Assembly: GCF_021284765.1 (NCBI RefSeq)
Contig: NZ_CP089924.1
Span: forward strand, 2,932,001 to 2,996,000
Direction of reading: 5' to 3'
DNA length: 64,000 nucleotides
Origin: Lysobacter sp. 5GHs7-4
Lineage (GTDB): Bacteria > Pseudomonadota > Gammaproteobacteria > Xanthomonadales > Xanthomonadaceae
A model generated the notes under the pieces. The model made no database searches and was not told the origin of the DNA. It worked only from the letters and a program-made list of their open reading frames with translations. Shown in pieces: positions 17,037-24,877 of the stretch. Position 1 is the first letter of the stretch. Each line of letters opens with the position of its first letter. Position numbers and translations under genes: made by a program.

Positions 17037-17062
17037 CCCCTCTCCCGCTTGCGGGAGAGGGG
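17037..17062 (+). terminator. Strong hairpin after ccmI
   Basis: A perfect 12-bp stem (17037-17048 with 17051-17062) and 2-base loop lie 14 bases after the ccmI stop. No T-run follows. The motif (CCCTCTCCCGC and complement, then GTTGGGGTGAGGG) is itself a dispersed repeat common in proteobacteria, so termination is plausible but not certain. Confidence 0.5.
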
Positions 17063-17267
17063 TTGGGGTGAGGGTCCGACGCAAGCGAACTGACCCAGTT
17101 CCCACGCTCCATCCCGAGCGGCCCACGCCCCTCCCGCGCACCCTTCGCCATCCCCCCATAACCACCCGCGCTTACCCGCCATCGCCCCGCCCAGGCAAAA
17201 TGGTCCCCCACGCGCCGGTCGCCGCTAGCAGCGCGCCGCGCCCGCAACCAGGAAGGCAGCACCCGGC

Positions 17268-18401
17268 ATGACCGAATTCATCCCGCCCGGCACCCGCTAC
17301 TTCGCCCTGCCCGACGGCTTCGCCATGAAGCGCGGCGGCCGCCTCGACGGCGCCCGCGTCGCTTACGAAACCTGGGGCGAACTCAACGCCGCGCGCGACA
17401 ACGCCGTGCTGATCGTCACCGGCCTGTCGCCCGACGCGCATGCCGCGGCCAACCCCGGCAACCCGGAACCGGGCTGGTGGGAAGCCATGCTGGGCCCGGG
17501 CAAGCCGATCGACAGCGACCGCTGGTTCGTGATCTGCGTGAACTCGCTGGGCAGCTGCAAGGGCTCGACCGGCCCGGCCTCGATCAACCCCGCCACGCGC
17601 GAGCCCTACCGCCTCGACTTCCCCGAACTGTCGGTGGAGGACGGCGCCGACGCCGCGGCCCTGGTGGTGCGCGGCCTGGGCATCGAACGCCTGGCCTGCG
17701 TGATCGGCAACTCCATGGGCGGCATGACCGCGCTGGCGCTGCTGATCCGCCACCCCGGCATCGCCCGCAGCCACATCAACATCTCCGGCGCCGCGCGCGC
17801 GCTGCCGTTCTCGATCGCGATCCGCTCGCTGCAGCGCGAGGCGATCCGCCTGGACCCGCACTGGTACCAGGGCCGCTACGACGAGCGCAGCTACCCCGAG
17901 GCCGGCATGCGCATGGCGCGCAAGCTGGGCGTGATCACCTACCGCTCGGCGCTGGAATGGGACGGCCGCTTCGGCCGCGTGCGCCTGGATTCCGACCGCG
18001 CCGACGACGAGCCCTTCGGCCTGGAGTTCGAAGTCGAGAGCTACCTCGAAGGCCACGCCCGCCGCTTCGTGCGCCGCTTCGACCCCAACTGCTACCTCTA
18101 CCTCAGCCGCTCGATGGACTGGTTCGACCTGGGCGACTACGCGCGCGGCGACGACGGCGCCGGCCCCGCCGACACCCGCGCCGGCCTGGCCCGCATCCGC
18201 GTCGACAAGGCGCTGGCGATCGGCGTGCGCACCGACATCCTGTTCCCGCTGCAGCAGCAGGAAGAGATCGCCGAGGGCCTGCGCGCCGGTGGCGCCGATG
18301 CCGAATTCCTGCCGCTGGAGTCGCCGCAGGGCCACGACGCCTTCCTGGTCGACATCGCCCGCTTCGGGCCGGCGGTGTCGGGCTTTCTCGGCCGTCTGTG
18401 A
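17268..18401 (+). CDS. metX: MetX-family acyltransferase, probably L-serine O-succinyltransferase
   Basis: A 377-residue alpha/beta-hydrolase-fold acyltransferase. The nucleophile is S149 in CVIGNSMGGMTAL and the catalytic His is in SPQGHDAFLV. Xanthomonad proteins of this family, with the segment SLGSCKGSTGPASINP, have been reassigned from homoserine acetylation to serine succinylation, feeding cysteine synthesis through O-succinylserine. The cysteine dioxygenase-like gene downstream fits that reading. Homoserine O-succinyl- or acetyltransferase remains the alternative, since substrate choice depends on a few residues I cannot align here. Confidence 0.85.
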   Translation: MTEFIPPGTRYFALPDGFAMKRGGRLDGARVAYETWGELNAARDNAVLIVTGLSPDAHAAANPGNPEPGWWEAMLGPGKPIDSDRWFVICVNSLGSCKGSTGPASINPATREPYRLDFPELSVEDGADAAALVVRGLGIERLACVIGNSMGGMTALALLIRHPGIARSHINISGAARALPFSIAIRSLQREAIRLDPHWYQGRYDERSYPEAGMRMARKLGVITYRSALEWDGRFGRVRLDSDRADDEPFGLEFEVESYLEGHARRFVRRFDPNCYLYLSRSMDWFDLGDYARGDDGAGPADTRAGLARIRVDKALAIGVRTDILFPLQQQEEIAEGLRAGGADAEFLPLESPQGHDAFLVDIARFGPAVSGFLGRL

Positions 18402-18462
18402 TACCCGTTCCAGGGCCGCGCGCGGCCCGGCGCCGCAGCGTGCCGCCACCGCCGCGACCGGC

Positions 18463-18486
18463 TAGAATGGTTATATGGACATAACC
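18463..18486 (+). promoter_or_regulatory. Promoter for a probably leaderless cupin mRNA, with a dyad over the start codon
   Basis: TAGAAT (18463-18468), a good -10 box, ends only 6 bases before the ATG at 18475, so transcription would begin at or next to the start codon. A 6-bp dyad, GGTTAT and ATAACC, spans 18469-18486 around the ATG. No ribosome-binding site is present. The -35 region is weak. Confidence 0.5.
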
Positions 18487-19086
18487 CATTGTCATCAGGC
18501 CGAGGCCCTTCCGGATCTCGACTTTCCCGGCCACGACAAGCTGGTCGCGGCCATCGACGACGCCGTCAACGCCGGCGACGAACATGCCGTGACCGCGGCC
18601 CTGCGCAACGCGCTGTGCCGCATGATCCGCGACCGCGACGTGCACCTGCCCGACTGCGTGTTCGACGCCATCGACGACCACTACGCGCGGCGCGAGATCT
18701 ACCGCAGCCCGAGCCTGGGCTACAGCGTGGTCGCCATGACCTGGGGCCCGGGCCAGGGCACCCCGGTGCACGACCACTGCGGCCTGTGGTGCGTGGAAGG
18801 CGTGTGGGACGGCGAGCTGGAAATCACCCAGTACGAACTGCTGGAACGCAACGGCGACCACTTCCGCTTCCGCGCCGCCGGCGGCATGCACGCCGGCCCC
18901 GGCAGCGCCGGCAGCCTGATCCCGCCGCACGAGTACCACACCATCCGCAACGCCAGCGGCGACAACGTCGCCGTCTCGCTGCACATCTACAAGGCGCCGA
19001 TGGAAGCCTGCTCGATGTTCGTGCCGCGCGAAGGCGAATGGTTCCAGCGCGTCGACAAGACATTGAAGACCGACGAAGCGGCCTGA
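18475..19086 (+). CDS. Cysteine dioxygenase family cupin
   Basis: A 203-residue cupin of the bacterial type I cysteine dioxygenase family, which oxidises cysteine to cysteine sulfinate with non-haem iron. The three-histidine site is H99 and H101 in PVHDHCGLWCVEGVWDG and H155 in HEYHTI. The glycine in VEGVWDG replaces the cysteine that forms the Cys-Tyr crosslink in animal enzymes, as usual in bacteria. It starts 74 bases after metX, apparently from its own promoter. A related 3-mercaptopropionate dioxygenase activity is possible. Confidence 0.82.
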   Translation: MDITHCHQAEALPDLDFPGHDKLVAAIDDAVNAGDEHAVTAALRNALCRMIRDRDVHLPDCVFDAIDDHYARREIYRSPSLGYSVVAMTWGPGQGTPVHDHCGLWCVEGVWDGELEITQYELLERNGDHFRFRAAGGMHAGPGSAGSLIPPHEYHTIRNASGDNVAVSLHIYKAPMEACSMFVPREGEWFQRVDKTLKTDEAA

Positions 19087-19110
19087 GCCGCTTCGCGAAC
19101 ACCCCGGCTT

Positions 19111-19188
19111 TGGGGTAGGAGCGACGTAAGTCGCGACCGGCACCCCCACTGCGGCCACGCGATCGCGACTTACGTCGCTCCTACCCCA
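19111..19188. repeat. Perfect 25-bp inverted repeat pair (GGAGCGACG family)
   Basis: Arms 19112-19136 and 19163-19187 are perfect inverted repeats separated by 26 bases. They belong to the family with core TAGGAGCGACGTAAGTCGCGA also found at 29023, 34758, 37473 and 58621. It lies just after the cupin gene and could end its transcript, though no T-run follows. Confidence 0.75.
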
Positions 19189-19299
19189 GCGCCCTGCTTC
19201 CGCGACTAATCGCATGTCGGCGTTTACCTGCGCGCATTCGCGCCCGCCACACCGCGCGCCGCCTACAATCCAAGCTCCCGCCACAACAGCCTAGTCCCC

Positions 19300-19752
19300 A
19301 TGCTGACCGACCTGTTGCTAGCCGCCCTGCACCACCTGCTGGTGTTCGCCCTGATCGCCATGCTGGTCGCCGAATCGACCCTGCTGCGCGGCACCCTGGA
19401 CGCCACCACCCTGAATCGCATCGCCCGCCTCGACGCCGGCTACGGCGCCGCCGCCGGACTGCTGCTGGTCGCCGGCCTGCTGCGCGTGTTCTACGGCGTC
19501 AAAGGCAGCGACTTCTACCTGCACAACCCCTGGTTCCACGCCAAGCTCGGCGCCTACGTCCTGGTCGGCCTGCTGTCCCTGCTGCCGACCCTGCGCTTCC
19601 TGCGCTGGCGCAAAGCGCTCAGCGCCAACCCCGCCTTCCTGCCCGACCCCACCGACGTCGCCCGCCAGCGCGGCGTGGTCCGCTTCGAGCTGATCCTGAT
19701 CGCCGTCATCCTGGTCCTGGCCGCCGCCATGGCCCGCTACGGCGGCTTTTGA
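19300..19752 (+). CDS. DUF2214 family membrane protein
   Basis: A 150-residue inner-membrane protein with four predicted helices (about 3-25, 47-65, 82-100, 128-146). The DUF2214 pattern is seen in LHHLLVFALIAMLVAES, RVFYGVKGSDFYLHNPWFHAKL and RFELILIAVI. The function is unknown. A TACAAT box at 19264-19269 may be its -10 element. It ends 60 bases before the tRNA gene. Confidence 0.82.
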   Translation: MLTDLLLAALHHLLVFALIAMLVAESTLLRGTLDATTLNRIARLDAGYGAAAGLLLVAGLLRVFYGVKGSDFYLHNPWFHAKLGAYVLVGLLSLLPTLRFLRWRKALSANPAFLPDPTDVARQRGVVRFELILIAVILVLAAAMARYGGF

Positions 19753-19796
19753 GCGCCCGGACGCAACGGATGGGTACGACTCAGCCCGCGCTCGGC

Positions 19797-19802
19797 TATA
19801 CT
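19797..19802 (+). promoter_or_regulatory. -10 box of tRNA-Leu
   Basis: TATACT ends 10 bases before the mature tRNA 5' end, the usual position for a tRNA promoter. The -35 region is not a good match. Confidence 0.6.
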
Positions 19803-19812
19803 CTGCGACCGC

Positions 19813-19899
19813 GCCGGAATGGCGGAATCGGTAGACGCAGCGGACTCAAAATCCGCCGCCCTTAAAAGCGTGTGGGTTCGAGTCCCACTTCCGGCACCA
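19813..19899 (+). tRNA. tRNA-Leu (CAA)
   Basis: An 87-base class II tRNA with encoded CCA. The acceptor stem pairs GCCGGAA (19813-19819) with TTCCGGC (19889-19895). The anticodon stem GCGGA/TCCGC holds the loop CTCAAAA, giving anticodon CAA (reads UUG). A long variable arm and GTTCGAGTC T-loop are present. Its 3' 60 bases recur in decayed form at 21527-21586, marking it as an integration site. Confidence 0.97.
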
Positions 19900-19919
19900 C
19901 TGCAAGCGGTTTTCGACAC

Positions 19920-19951
19920 AAAGGGCGCCTAGAGCGCCCTTTGCTGTTTTT
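19920..19951 (+). terminator. Intrinsic terminator after tRNA-Leu
   Basis: A 9-bp stem (19920-19928 with 19934-19942), a 5-base loop and a five-T run after a short spacer. It lies 20 bases beyond the tRNA and may have arrived with the element integrated there. Confidence 0.8.
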
Positions 19952-20041
19952 GCCCGGCTGCCCGAAAGTTCTGCTCCGCGACTCGGGTACTCGCCGGACC
20001 CGGCCAGAACCCTCAGATACTTCTGCTCGCGTGGGCAATCG

Positions 20042-20410
20042 TTAGGTGCTCGAAGTCATCACTTTCTGGACGATCTTCCACGCCCCATGAACCTTCAGGC
20101 ACGACAGCATGTCCGTGAAGACGCGCGGCTGGACCTGCAGTTTCACCTTCAGTAGCGCGAGGTCCTTCTCGACGTCCACCGACAGGATCTGGTCGTCGCG
20201 CTCGAAACCAAGTTGTTTCGGCGCTCTCATGCCGCGTACGGCCGCCAGCCATGTCGCAATCGGCGTCACGCTCACGTCGCCGTCTTCGCCGATCTTCGTC
20301 ACGTAACTCGACGGATGAAACACAGAGGCAAACTTCTCGGCATCCATTTCGTAAGCGGCGTCGAAATAGGCCTGAGCGATCGATCGCAAAGCGGAAACAT
20401 CCGAATCCAT
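20042..20410 (-). CDS. NTF2-like (lumazine-binding/SnoaL-type) protein
   Basis: A 122-residue single-domain protein resembling the NTF2-like group (DUF4440/Lumazine_bd_2). An N-terminal helix (SDVSALRSIAQAYFDAAYEMD) is followed by FASVFHPSS and a C-terminal segment HGAWKIVQKVM. The ATG at 20410 has GAGGAG five bases upstream and is preferred to the GTG six bases earlier. It is divergent from a LysR regulator inside the tRNA-flanked remnant. The substrate is unknown. Confidence 0.75.
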   Translation of the reverse strand: MDSDVSALRSIAQAYFDAAYEMDAEKFASVFHPSSYVTKIGEDGDVSVTPIATWLAAVRGMRAPKQLGFERDDQILSVDVEKDLALLKVKLQVQPRVFTDMLSCLKVHGAWKIVQKVMTSST

Positions 20411-20582
20411 AGTCACTCCTCGAAAGCGGTTGCGCCGAGCCGATTCATGCGGCCCGGCGAATGCGTGCCCCGCGCATCGGCTACTCGCCTTGGCATCAGG
20501 TCACCGAGCAAGCCTAAGATCGGGCCGTTTATGCGACTAGCCCTATTGCGAAGGAAGCCGTCATGAGCGAAATTCATGAATC

Positions 20583-21464
20583 ATGAGAAACGAACTGAAC
20601 GAACTCGCTGCGTTTGCGATGGTCGCGCGAGAAAGAAGCTTTACGCGAGCTGCGGCAAAACTAGGGGTGTCCCAGTCTGCGTTGAGCCACACGATCCGGG
20701 GGCTCGAACAACGGCTTGAGCTGCAGCTACTCGCTCGAACGACGAAGAGCGTCGCACCCACCGCTGCTGGGGCCGCTCTCCTGAATGATCTGTCACCGGC
20801 GCTGGAGCAGATAGCGCTCGCCCTCGACAAGGCGCGTAGCGTCAAACGCCGCCCTGCCGGCCGCATCCGAATCGTGATGTCGCGCTCGGCCGCCGTGATG
20901 GTATTGCTGCCACGGCTCACGGCATTCGCCGAGGCCTATCCCGACATCGTTCTCGATGTCGTCACCGTGACAGGTCCGGTAGACCTCGTTGCAGGCGAGT
21001 TCGACGCCGGCATTCAGCTCGGCGAGTACATACAGAAGGACATGATCGCGGTGCGCGTCACGCCGGAGTTGCGCTTGGCGGTAGTGGGGTCGCCCGGCTA
21101 TTTCTCGTCGCGAAGCATCCCGCGAAAGCCGACGGATCTCAGCGATCATCGATGCATCACACTGCGTCTTCCGAGCGGCCCCTATCGATGGGAGTTCGAG
21201 CGCGGACGAAAGTCGGTCACGATCGGCGTGAACGGCCCACTCATCATCGACGATACCCACTTGGTGATCCAGGCTGCGCTCGCCGGAGCGGGCCTCGGTC
21301 TCGCCTATGAGGAGCAGGTCGCCGAGGATATCGCGAAGGGACGGCTAATCCGTGTCCTGGAGGATTGGACGCCCCCGATTCCGGGGTTCTTCATGTACTA
21401 CCCCAGTCGTCAGCATCAGCCCGCTGCACTGTCTGCGTTGGTGAGCGCGCTGCGACTGCCATGA
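20583..21464 (+). CDS. LysR-family transcriptional regulator
   Basis: A 293-residue LysR-type regulator. The N-terminal winged helix-turn-helix reads FTRAAAKLGVSQSALSHTIR (about 20-39). The effector domain (about 90-290) is of the periplasmic-binding type, with IRIVMSRSAAVMVLLPRL. Codons such as AGA, AAA, CTA and TTT are more common here than in neighbouring genes, so composition differs and transfer is likely. It faces away from the NTF2-like gene, the usual arrangement for a LysR regulator and its target. Confidence 0.92.
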   Translation: MRNELNELAAFAMVARERSFTRAAAKLGVSQSALSHTIRGLEQRLELQLLARTTKSVAPTAAGAALLNDLSPALEQIALALDKARSVKRRPAGRIRIVMSRSAAVMVLLPRLTAFAEAYPDIVLDVVTVTGPVDLVAGEFDAGIQLGEYIQKDMIAVRVTPELRLAVVGSPGYFSSRSIPRKPTDLSDHRCITLRLPSGPYRWEFERGRKSVTIGVNGPLIIDDTHLVIQAALAGAGLGLAYEEQVAEDIAKGRLIRVLEDWTPPIPGFFMYYPSRQHQPAALSALVSALRLP

Positions 21465-21526
21465 AGGGAATCCCGTTTGCGGAGCGGAAATCAGATCGCA
21501 CGCCTTGAGCTGTAAGGGAATGATCT

Positions 21527-21586
21527 GCGGACTCAAAATCCGCCGTTCTTAGAGGCGTGTGGGTCCGAGTCCCATTTCCGACACCA
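21527..21586 (+). repeat. Degenerate copy of tRNA-Leu 3' half (att-site remnant)
   Basis: These 60 bases match the 3' part of tRNA-Leu (19840-19899) at 53 positions. The first 19 are identical and all seven differences are transitions. The 5' half of a tRNA is missing, so this is not a functional gene. Such direct repeats arise when an element integrates at a tRNA 3' end. It bounds, with the tRNA, a segment holding the NTF2-like and LysR genes. Confidence 0.85.
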
Positions 21587-21594
21587 GACAAAAA

Positions 21595-21617
21595 AGCCCG
21601 CCGAAGCGGGCTCTTTT
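21595..21617 (+). terminator. Bidirectional intrinsic terminator
   Basis: Stem AGCCCGC/GCGGGCT (21595-21601 with 21606-21612), loop CGAA, followed by TTTT and preceded by an A-run. It follows the tRNA remnant directly and may have been the original tRNA terminator. It may also serve the serine hydrolase gene ending at 21656 on the minus strand. Confidence 0.8.
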
Positions 21618-21655
21618 ATGCCTGTAGCCTTTTTGGGCTCAGCGCTGCCCTACCC

Positions 21656-23473
21656 TCACAACTGCTCAGCAATCTCCCGCGCCATCTCCTGGAACAAGCC
21701 CAGCTTGCCCCAGCGGTTGGCCACCACAGCCACATGCACGCCGCCCAGGTTCTTGCCCTTCGGGCTGATGTAGCCGGCCGGGAACATCACCACGTAGGCC
21801 ATGCCGCCATCCGCGCCGCCGTTGTGCTCCAGGCTGCCGTCGCCGGGGGAAGCCCAGCCCATGCGGTCCATGTCGGCGTCGCTGTACTTGCCGTCGAGCT
21901 TGGCGGTGAGGATGGTCAGCGCGCGCGCGGTGCCGCGATAGCCGCCGGCAGCCAGGCCGGTGGTCGAGGCTTCGTAGGGGCCCGGCACCGGCACGCCGCC
22001 GACCAGGATGTGGTTGGCCGAGTCGCGCGAATCCGGGCTGGCGGCCTGCGGTTCGATGTCGTCGCCGACGCCGGCGGGCAGCAGATAGTTGTTGTAGACG
22101 TAGTTGCGGTAGCTCTGGCCGGACATCTTTTCGATCAGCAGCGTCCACAGACCGAAGCCATGGTTGGAGTACTGGACGTTGCCGCCCGGCGTGCGCAGCA
22201 GCGGACGCGTGCGCAGGAAATGGCGGTGGATCTGCGTATAGCTCAGGTTCGCTTCGGCGGTGCCGAACATTTCGGCGGCGCCGGGGCCGTCGCCGCTGCG
22301 GGTGAAGCCGGCGCGGTGGTCGAGCAGATTCTGCAGGGTGATCGTCGAATACAGATTGACCCAGTTGGGGCCGGCGAGTCCGGCCGGCAGCGTGTAGCCG
22401 TAGGGCGCGATGTACTTGTCCAGATCGTGGCTCATGCCCGAGCTGGCCTGGCCGTTGCCGAACCAGGTGTAGACGTGGTCGTTCGAGGCGATGCCCATGC
22501 CGCGGATGTCGTAGCTGGAGCCGCTGGCCTGCGCCGGCCAGCTGTAGGGCTTGACGCCCTTGGAGTAGTAGTCGAAGTCCATCGAATAGCCTTCGCTGTA
22601 GGTGCCGTCCTGGTACCAGACGTAGACGTGGTTGTTGGACTTGGCGATGGCGATGCCGACGATGTCGTAGGCGGTCTTGCCGGCCGGCAGCTTGACGGTG
22701 TCGGTGGTCTGCGGGTCGTAGGCGTCCAGGTCGCTCGCGGTGCCGATCGAACGGGTGATCGCCGGCTCGTCCGTCAGGGTGGTGCGCGCGGCGTGGTACC
22801 AGGTGTAGACCTGACCGTTGGCGGCGATGCCCATGCCGAGGATGTCGATCGGCTGGCGGCCCGGCGGCAGCGTGTACGGCAGCGGCGGGTTGTACTTGTC
22901 GAGGTCGTTGGTGGCGCCTTCGCTGTAGGTCAGATCGTTGTACCAGGTGAAGGTGTGGTCGTTCTGGCCGATGTCCATCTCGATGATCGGCGTGTAGCGG
23001 TTGGCGCCGCGCACGATGTCGTTGGCGAAGTCGTTGCCGAACACGCCGTTGGCGCCGTACAGGGTCTTGGTGGCCGGGTTGATGCCCTTGGCCTGCATCA
23101 GCTGGAAGCCGGCAGGGCCGGTGATCGCGGCCTTGGTGACGCTGCCGATGCGCGAGCGCGTGTCGGCCGTCATCAGTTGCTGGGTCTGGGTATTCGCGTA
23201 GCCGTAGCCCTTGTTGAACAGCAGCGCGCCATTGCGGGTGACCGCGACGGTGACGCCCGGCAGTTTGTCTTCCTGCATCTGCGCCCAAACCAGCGGATCG
23301 ATCTTCATCTCCAGCGGGCTCAGCTGCTTGGGCGGATTGACCTTGGGGTCGCTAGGGTCCGGCATTTCGCAGGTCTGGCACGGCAGCGCGAACGCGGGCG
23401 CGCTTGCGGCGCCGGCCAGAACGAGGGCGGAGACGGCAAGAATCAAAGAACGGGACACGGCGTTGCTGCGCAT
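21656..23473 (-). CDS. Secreted beta-lactamase-fold serine hydrolase with four internal repeats
   Basis: A 605-residue exported protein with a signal peptide (cleavage about AFA, residue 29). It has class C beta-lactamase/penicillin-binding motifs: SVTK at 111-114 (nucleophile S111), YSN at 435-437 and a third motif in the HNGGADGG region near 556. Between the first two lie four repeats of about 45-57 residues (about 162-205, 209-266, 269-315, 321-365), each with a GMGIA...NDHVYTWY-like strand, a DLDKY segment and a Pro/Gly end. Such repeats are not part of the fold. Esterase, D-aminopeptidase or peptidoglycan hydrolase activity is possible; the substrate is unknown. Confidence 0.85.
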   Translation of the reverse strand: MRSNAVSRSLILAVSALVLAGAASAPAFALPCQTCEMPDPSDPKVNPPKQLSPLEMKIDPLVWAQMQEDKLPGVTVAVTRNGALLFNKGYGYANTQTQQLMTADTRSRIGSVTKAAITGPAGFQLMQAKGINPATKTLYGANGVFGNDFANDIVRGANRYTPIIEMDIGQNDHTFTWYNDLTYSEGATNDLDKYNPPLPYTLPPGRQPIDILGMGIAANGQVYTWYHAARTTLTDEPAITRSIGTASDLDAYDPQTTDTVKLPAGKTAYDIVGIAIAKSNNHVYVWYQDGTYSEGYSMDFDYYSKGVKPYSWPAQASGSSYDIRGMGIASNDHVYTWFGNGQASSGMSHDLDKYIAPYGYTLPAGLAGPNWVNLYSTITLQNLLDHRAGFTRSGDGPGAAEMFGTAEANLSYTQIHRHFLRTRPLLRTPGGNVQYSNHGFGLWTLLIEKMSGQSYRNYVYNNYLLPAGVGDDIEPQAASPDSRDSANHILVGGVPVPGPYEASTTGLAAGGYRGTARALTILTAKLDGKYSDADMDRMGWASPGDGSLEHNGGADGGMAYVVMFPAGYISPKGKNLGGVHVAVVANRWGKLGLFQEMAREIAEQL

Positions 23474-23979
23474 CGGGTAATGCTCCTGAACGAATGGGAT
23501 TGGGTGCGCATGCAGGCCCTCTCGCGCGCGAAAGACGCCGCGGCGATAGGAGGGATTCCACTAGGGGAAGGCGCAGAATAAAACGCGCTACATGCTGGGA
23601 AGGACGGCGGCCCGACTTGCTCTCAGCACCGATGGGCGCTCACCGAAACGGGCCAGAATTCCGTCTCGACCAGAACAAACGCAGCGGCACCGAGAAACCG
23701 GACAAGTTTTTTTTATCCGGATTGGGGGTACCGACTCATGGCCGGGGGTGGCCCGGCTTGCACGGCTCGTTTCGGGAGGAACCCGACGGCGACGCCTCCA
23801 TCCGCGGGCAGGCCGGTCTACACGGCCGTCGCACACCGCTCGCCACGTCTCTCTATCCGTAACCCCACGCCGGTCCCGTGGAATCCGTCGACTCCGTCAA
23901 GAAACCGGCAGCAAATCGGTTTAGGCACATGAATAGTGCCAAAAATCGTCAATAGTGCAGCCGTCTCCGTCGCCAGGTC
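23474..23979. other. Divergent intergenic region, 506 bases
   Basis: This gap separates the divergent serine hydrolase and methyltransferase genes and must hold both promoters. I see a run of eight T (around 23707-23714) flanked by CCGGA and TCCGG, and no convincing gene, repeat or tRNA. Short frames here lack ribosome-binding sites. Confidence 0.5.
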
Positions 23980-24756
23980 GTGCCCAGCCAGATGGACAAG
24001 AGCCTCTACCACGCATCCTCCTATCCGCTGCGGGTCTCCAACGGGCGCGACATCGGCGCCGGGCACACGCGCGGCTGCTGGCTGGAATTCTCCGGGCTGG
24101 CGACCACGCTGACGCAGGACGATCCGATTTTCGTGGAAGCGATGCACGCGGCGTCGGCGCGCGGCACGCTGCTGTCGGCCAACAAACTGGCCAACCTGTA
24201 TCTGATCCTGCGCTACGCGATGCCCGATTCCCGCGCGCACATCTTCGAGTTCGGCAGCTACATGGGCGGCTCGGCGGTGTTCATGGCCACGGCGTTGAAG
24301 CTGCTGAAACGGGAGGCGCGCGTATTCGCGTTCGACACCTTCGAAGGCATGCCGGAAACCGACCCCGTGCGCGACCTGCACCGCGCAGGCGATTTTGCCG
24401 ACAGCAAGTTCGATGGCCTAGTGCAGTACATCGCCGACAACGACCTGCGTACGCATATCACCCTGGTCAAGGGACGCTTCGACGAAACCCTGCCCGGCAT
24501 CCTGGCCCAGGAGCAGCAGGGACCGGGCCTGCTGCATATCGACTGCGACATCTACGAGCCGATCAAGTACGTGATCCGCACCTGCCTGCCGAGACTGGGT
24601 GCGGGCAGCCATATCGTGCTGGACGATCCGCTGCACGGCTCCTGCCTGGGCGCGTTCGACGCCGTGCAGGAACTGCTGATCCGCGAGTTGGACCTGACCG
24701 CCGAACAGGCCTATCCGCACCTGGTGTTCCGCTATCCGAGCCTGCCGGACGCCTAA
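23980..24756 (+). CDS. TylF/MycF-type SAM-dependent O-methyltransferase
   Basis: A protein of 258 residues (GTG at 23980; an ATG four codons later at 23992 is an alternative). The class I methyltransferase glycine motif is IFEFGSYMGGSAVF. The TylF-family signature RVFAFDTFEGMPETDPV and the acidic pair in HIDCDIYEPIKY and VLDDPLHG suggest the metal-dependent sugar/catechol O-methyltransferase group. TylF relatives methylate hydroxyls of macrolide sugars. No biosynthetic cluster surrounds it, so it is an orphan and the substrate is unknown. Confidence 0.78.
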   Translation: MPSQMDKSLYHASSYPLRVSNGRDIGAGHTRGCWLEFSGLATTLTQDDPIFVEAMHAASARGTLLSANKLANLYLILRYAMPDSRAHIFEFGSYMGGSAVFMATALKLLKREARVFAFDTFEGMPETDPVRDLHRAGDFADSKFDGLVQYIADNDLRTHITLVKGRFDETLPGILAQEQQGPGLLHIDCDIYEPIKYVIRTCLPRLGAGSHIVLDDPLHGSCLGAFDAVQELLIRELDLTAEQAYPHLVFRYPSLPDA

Positions 24757-24877
24757 GGTCCGAGGCGCCGCAAACCAGCGCATCGAAGCGGCACCGTTTC
24801 TGTGACTACATTCGCGTTCCCCCGTCACACCTAGCCCGGATACTTCTGGACAAAGGGGACATCCCGGGGAATCCGTC

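Noticed and set aside
17063..17267. SAM-type riboswitch upstream of metX
   Set aside because: I looked for a kink-turn/pseudoknot-like conserved core and saw none; the region is C-rich and unstructured apart from the ccmI hairpin.
21527..21586. Second functional tRNA-Leu
   Set aside because: Only the 3' half is present and there is no acceptor 5' strand or D-arm; differences break acceptor pairing.
23588..23932. Small frames between the serine hydrolase and methyltransferase genes
   Set aside because: Several overlapping frames on both strands without ribosome-binding sites or recognisable sequence.
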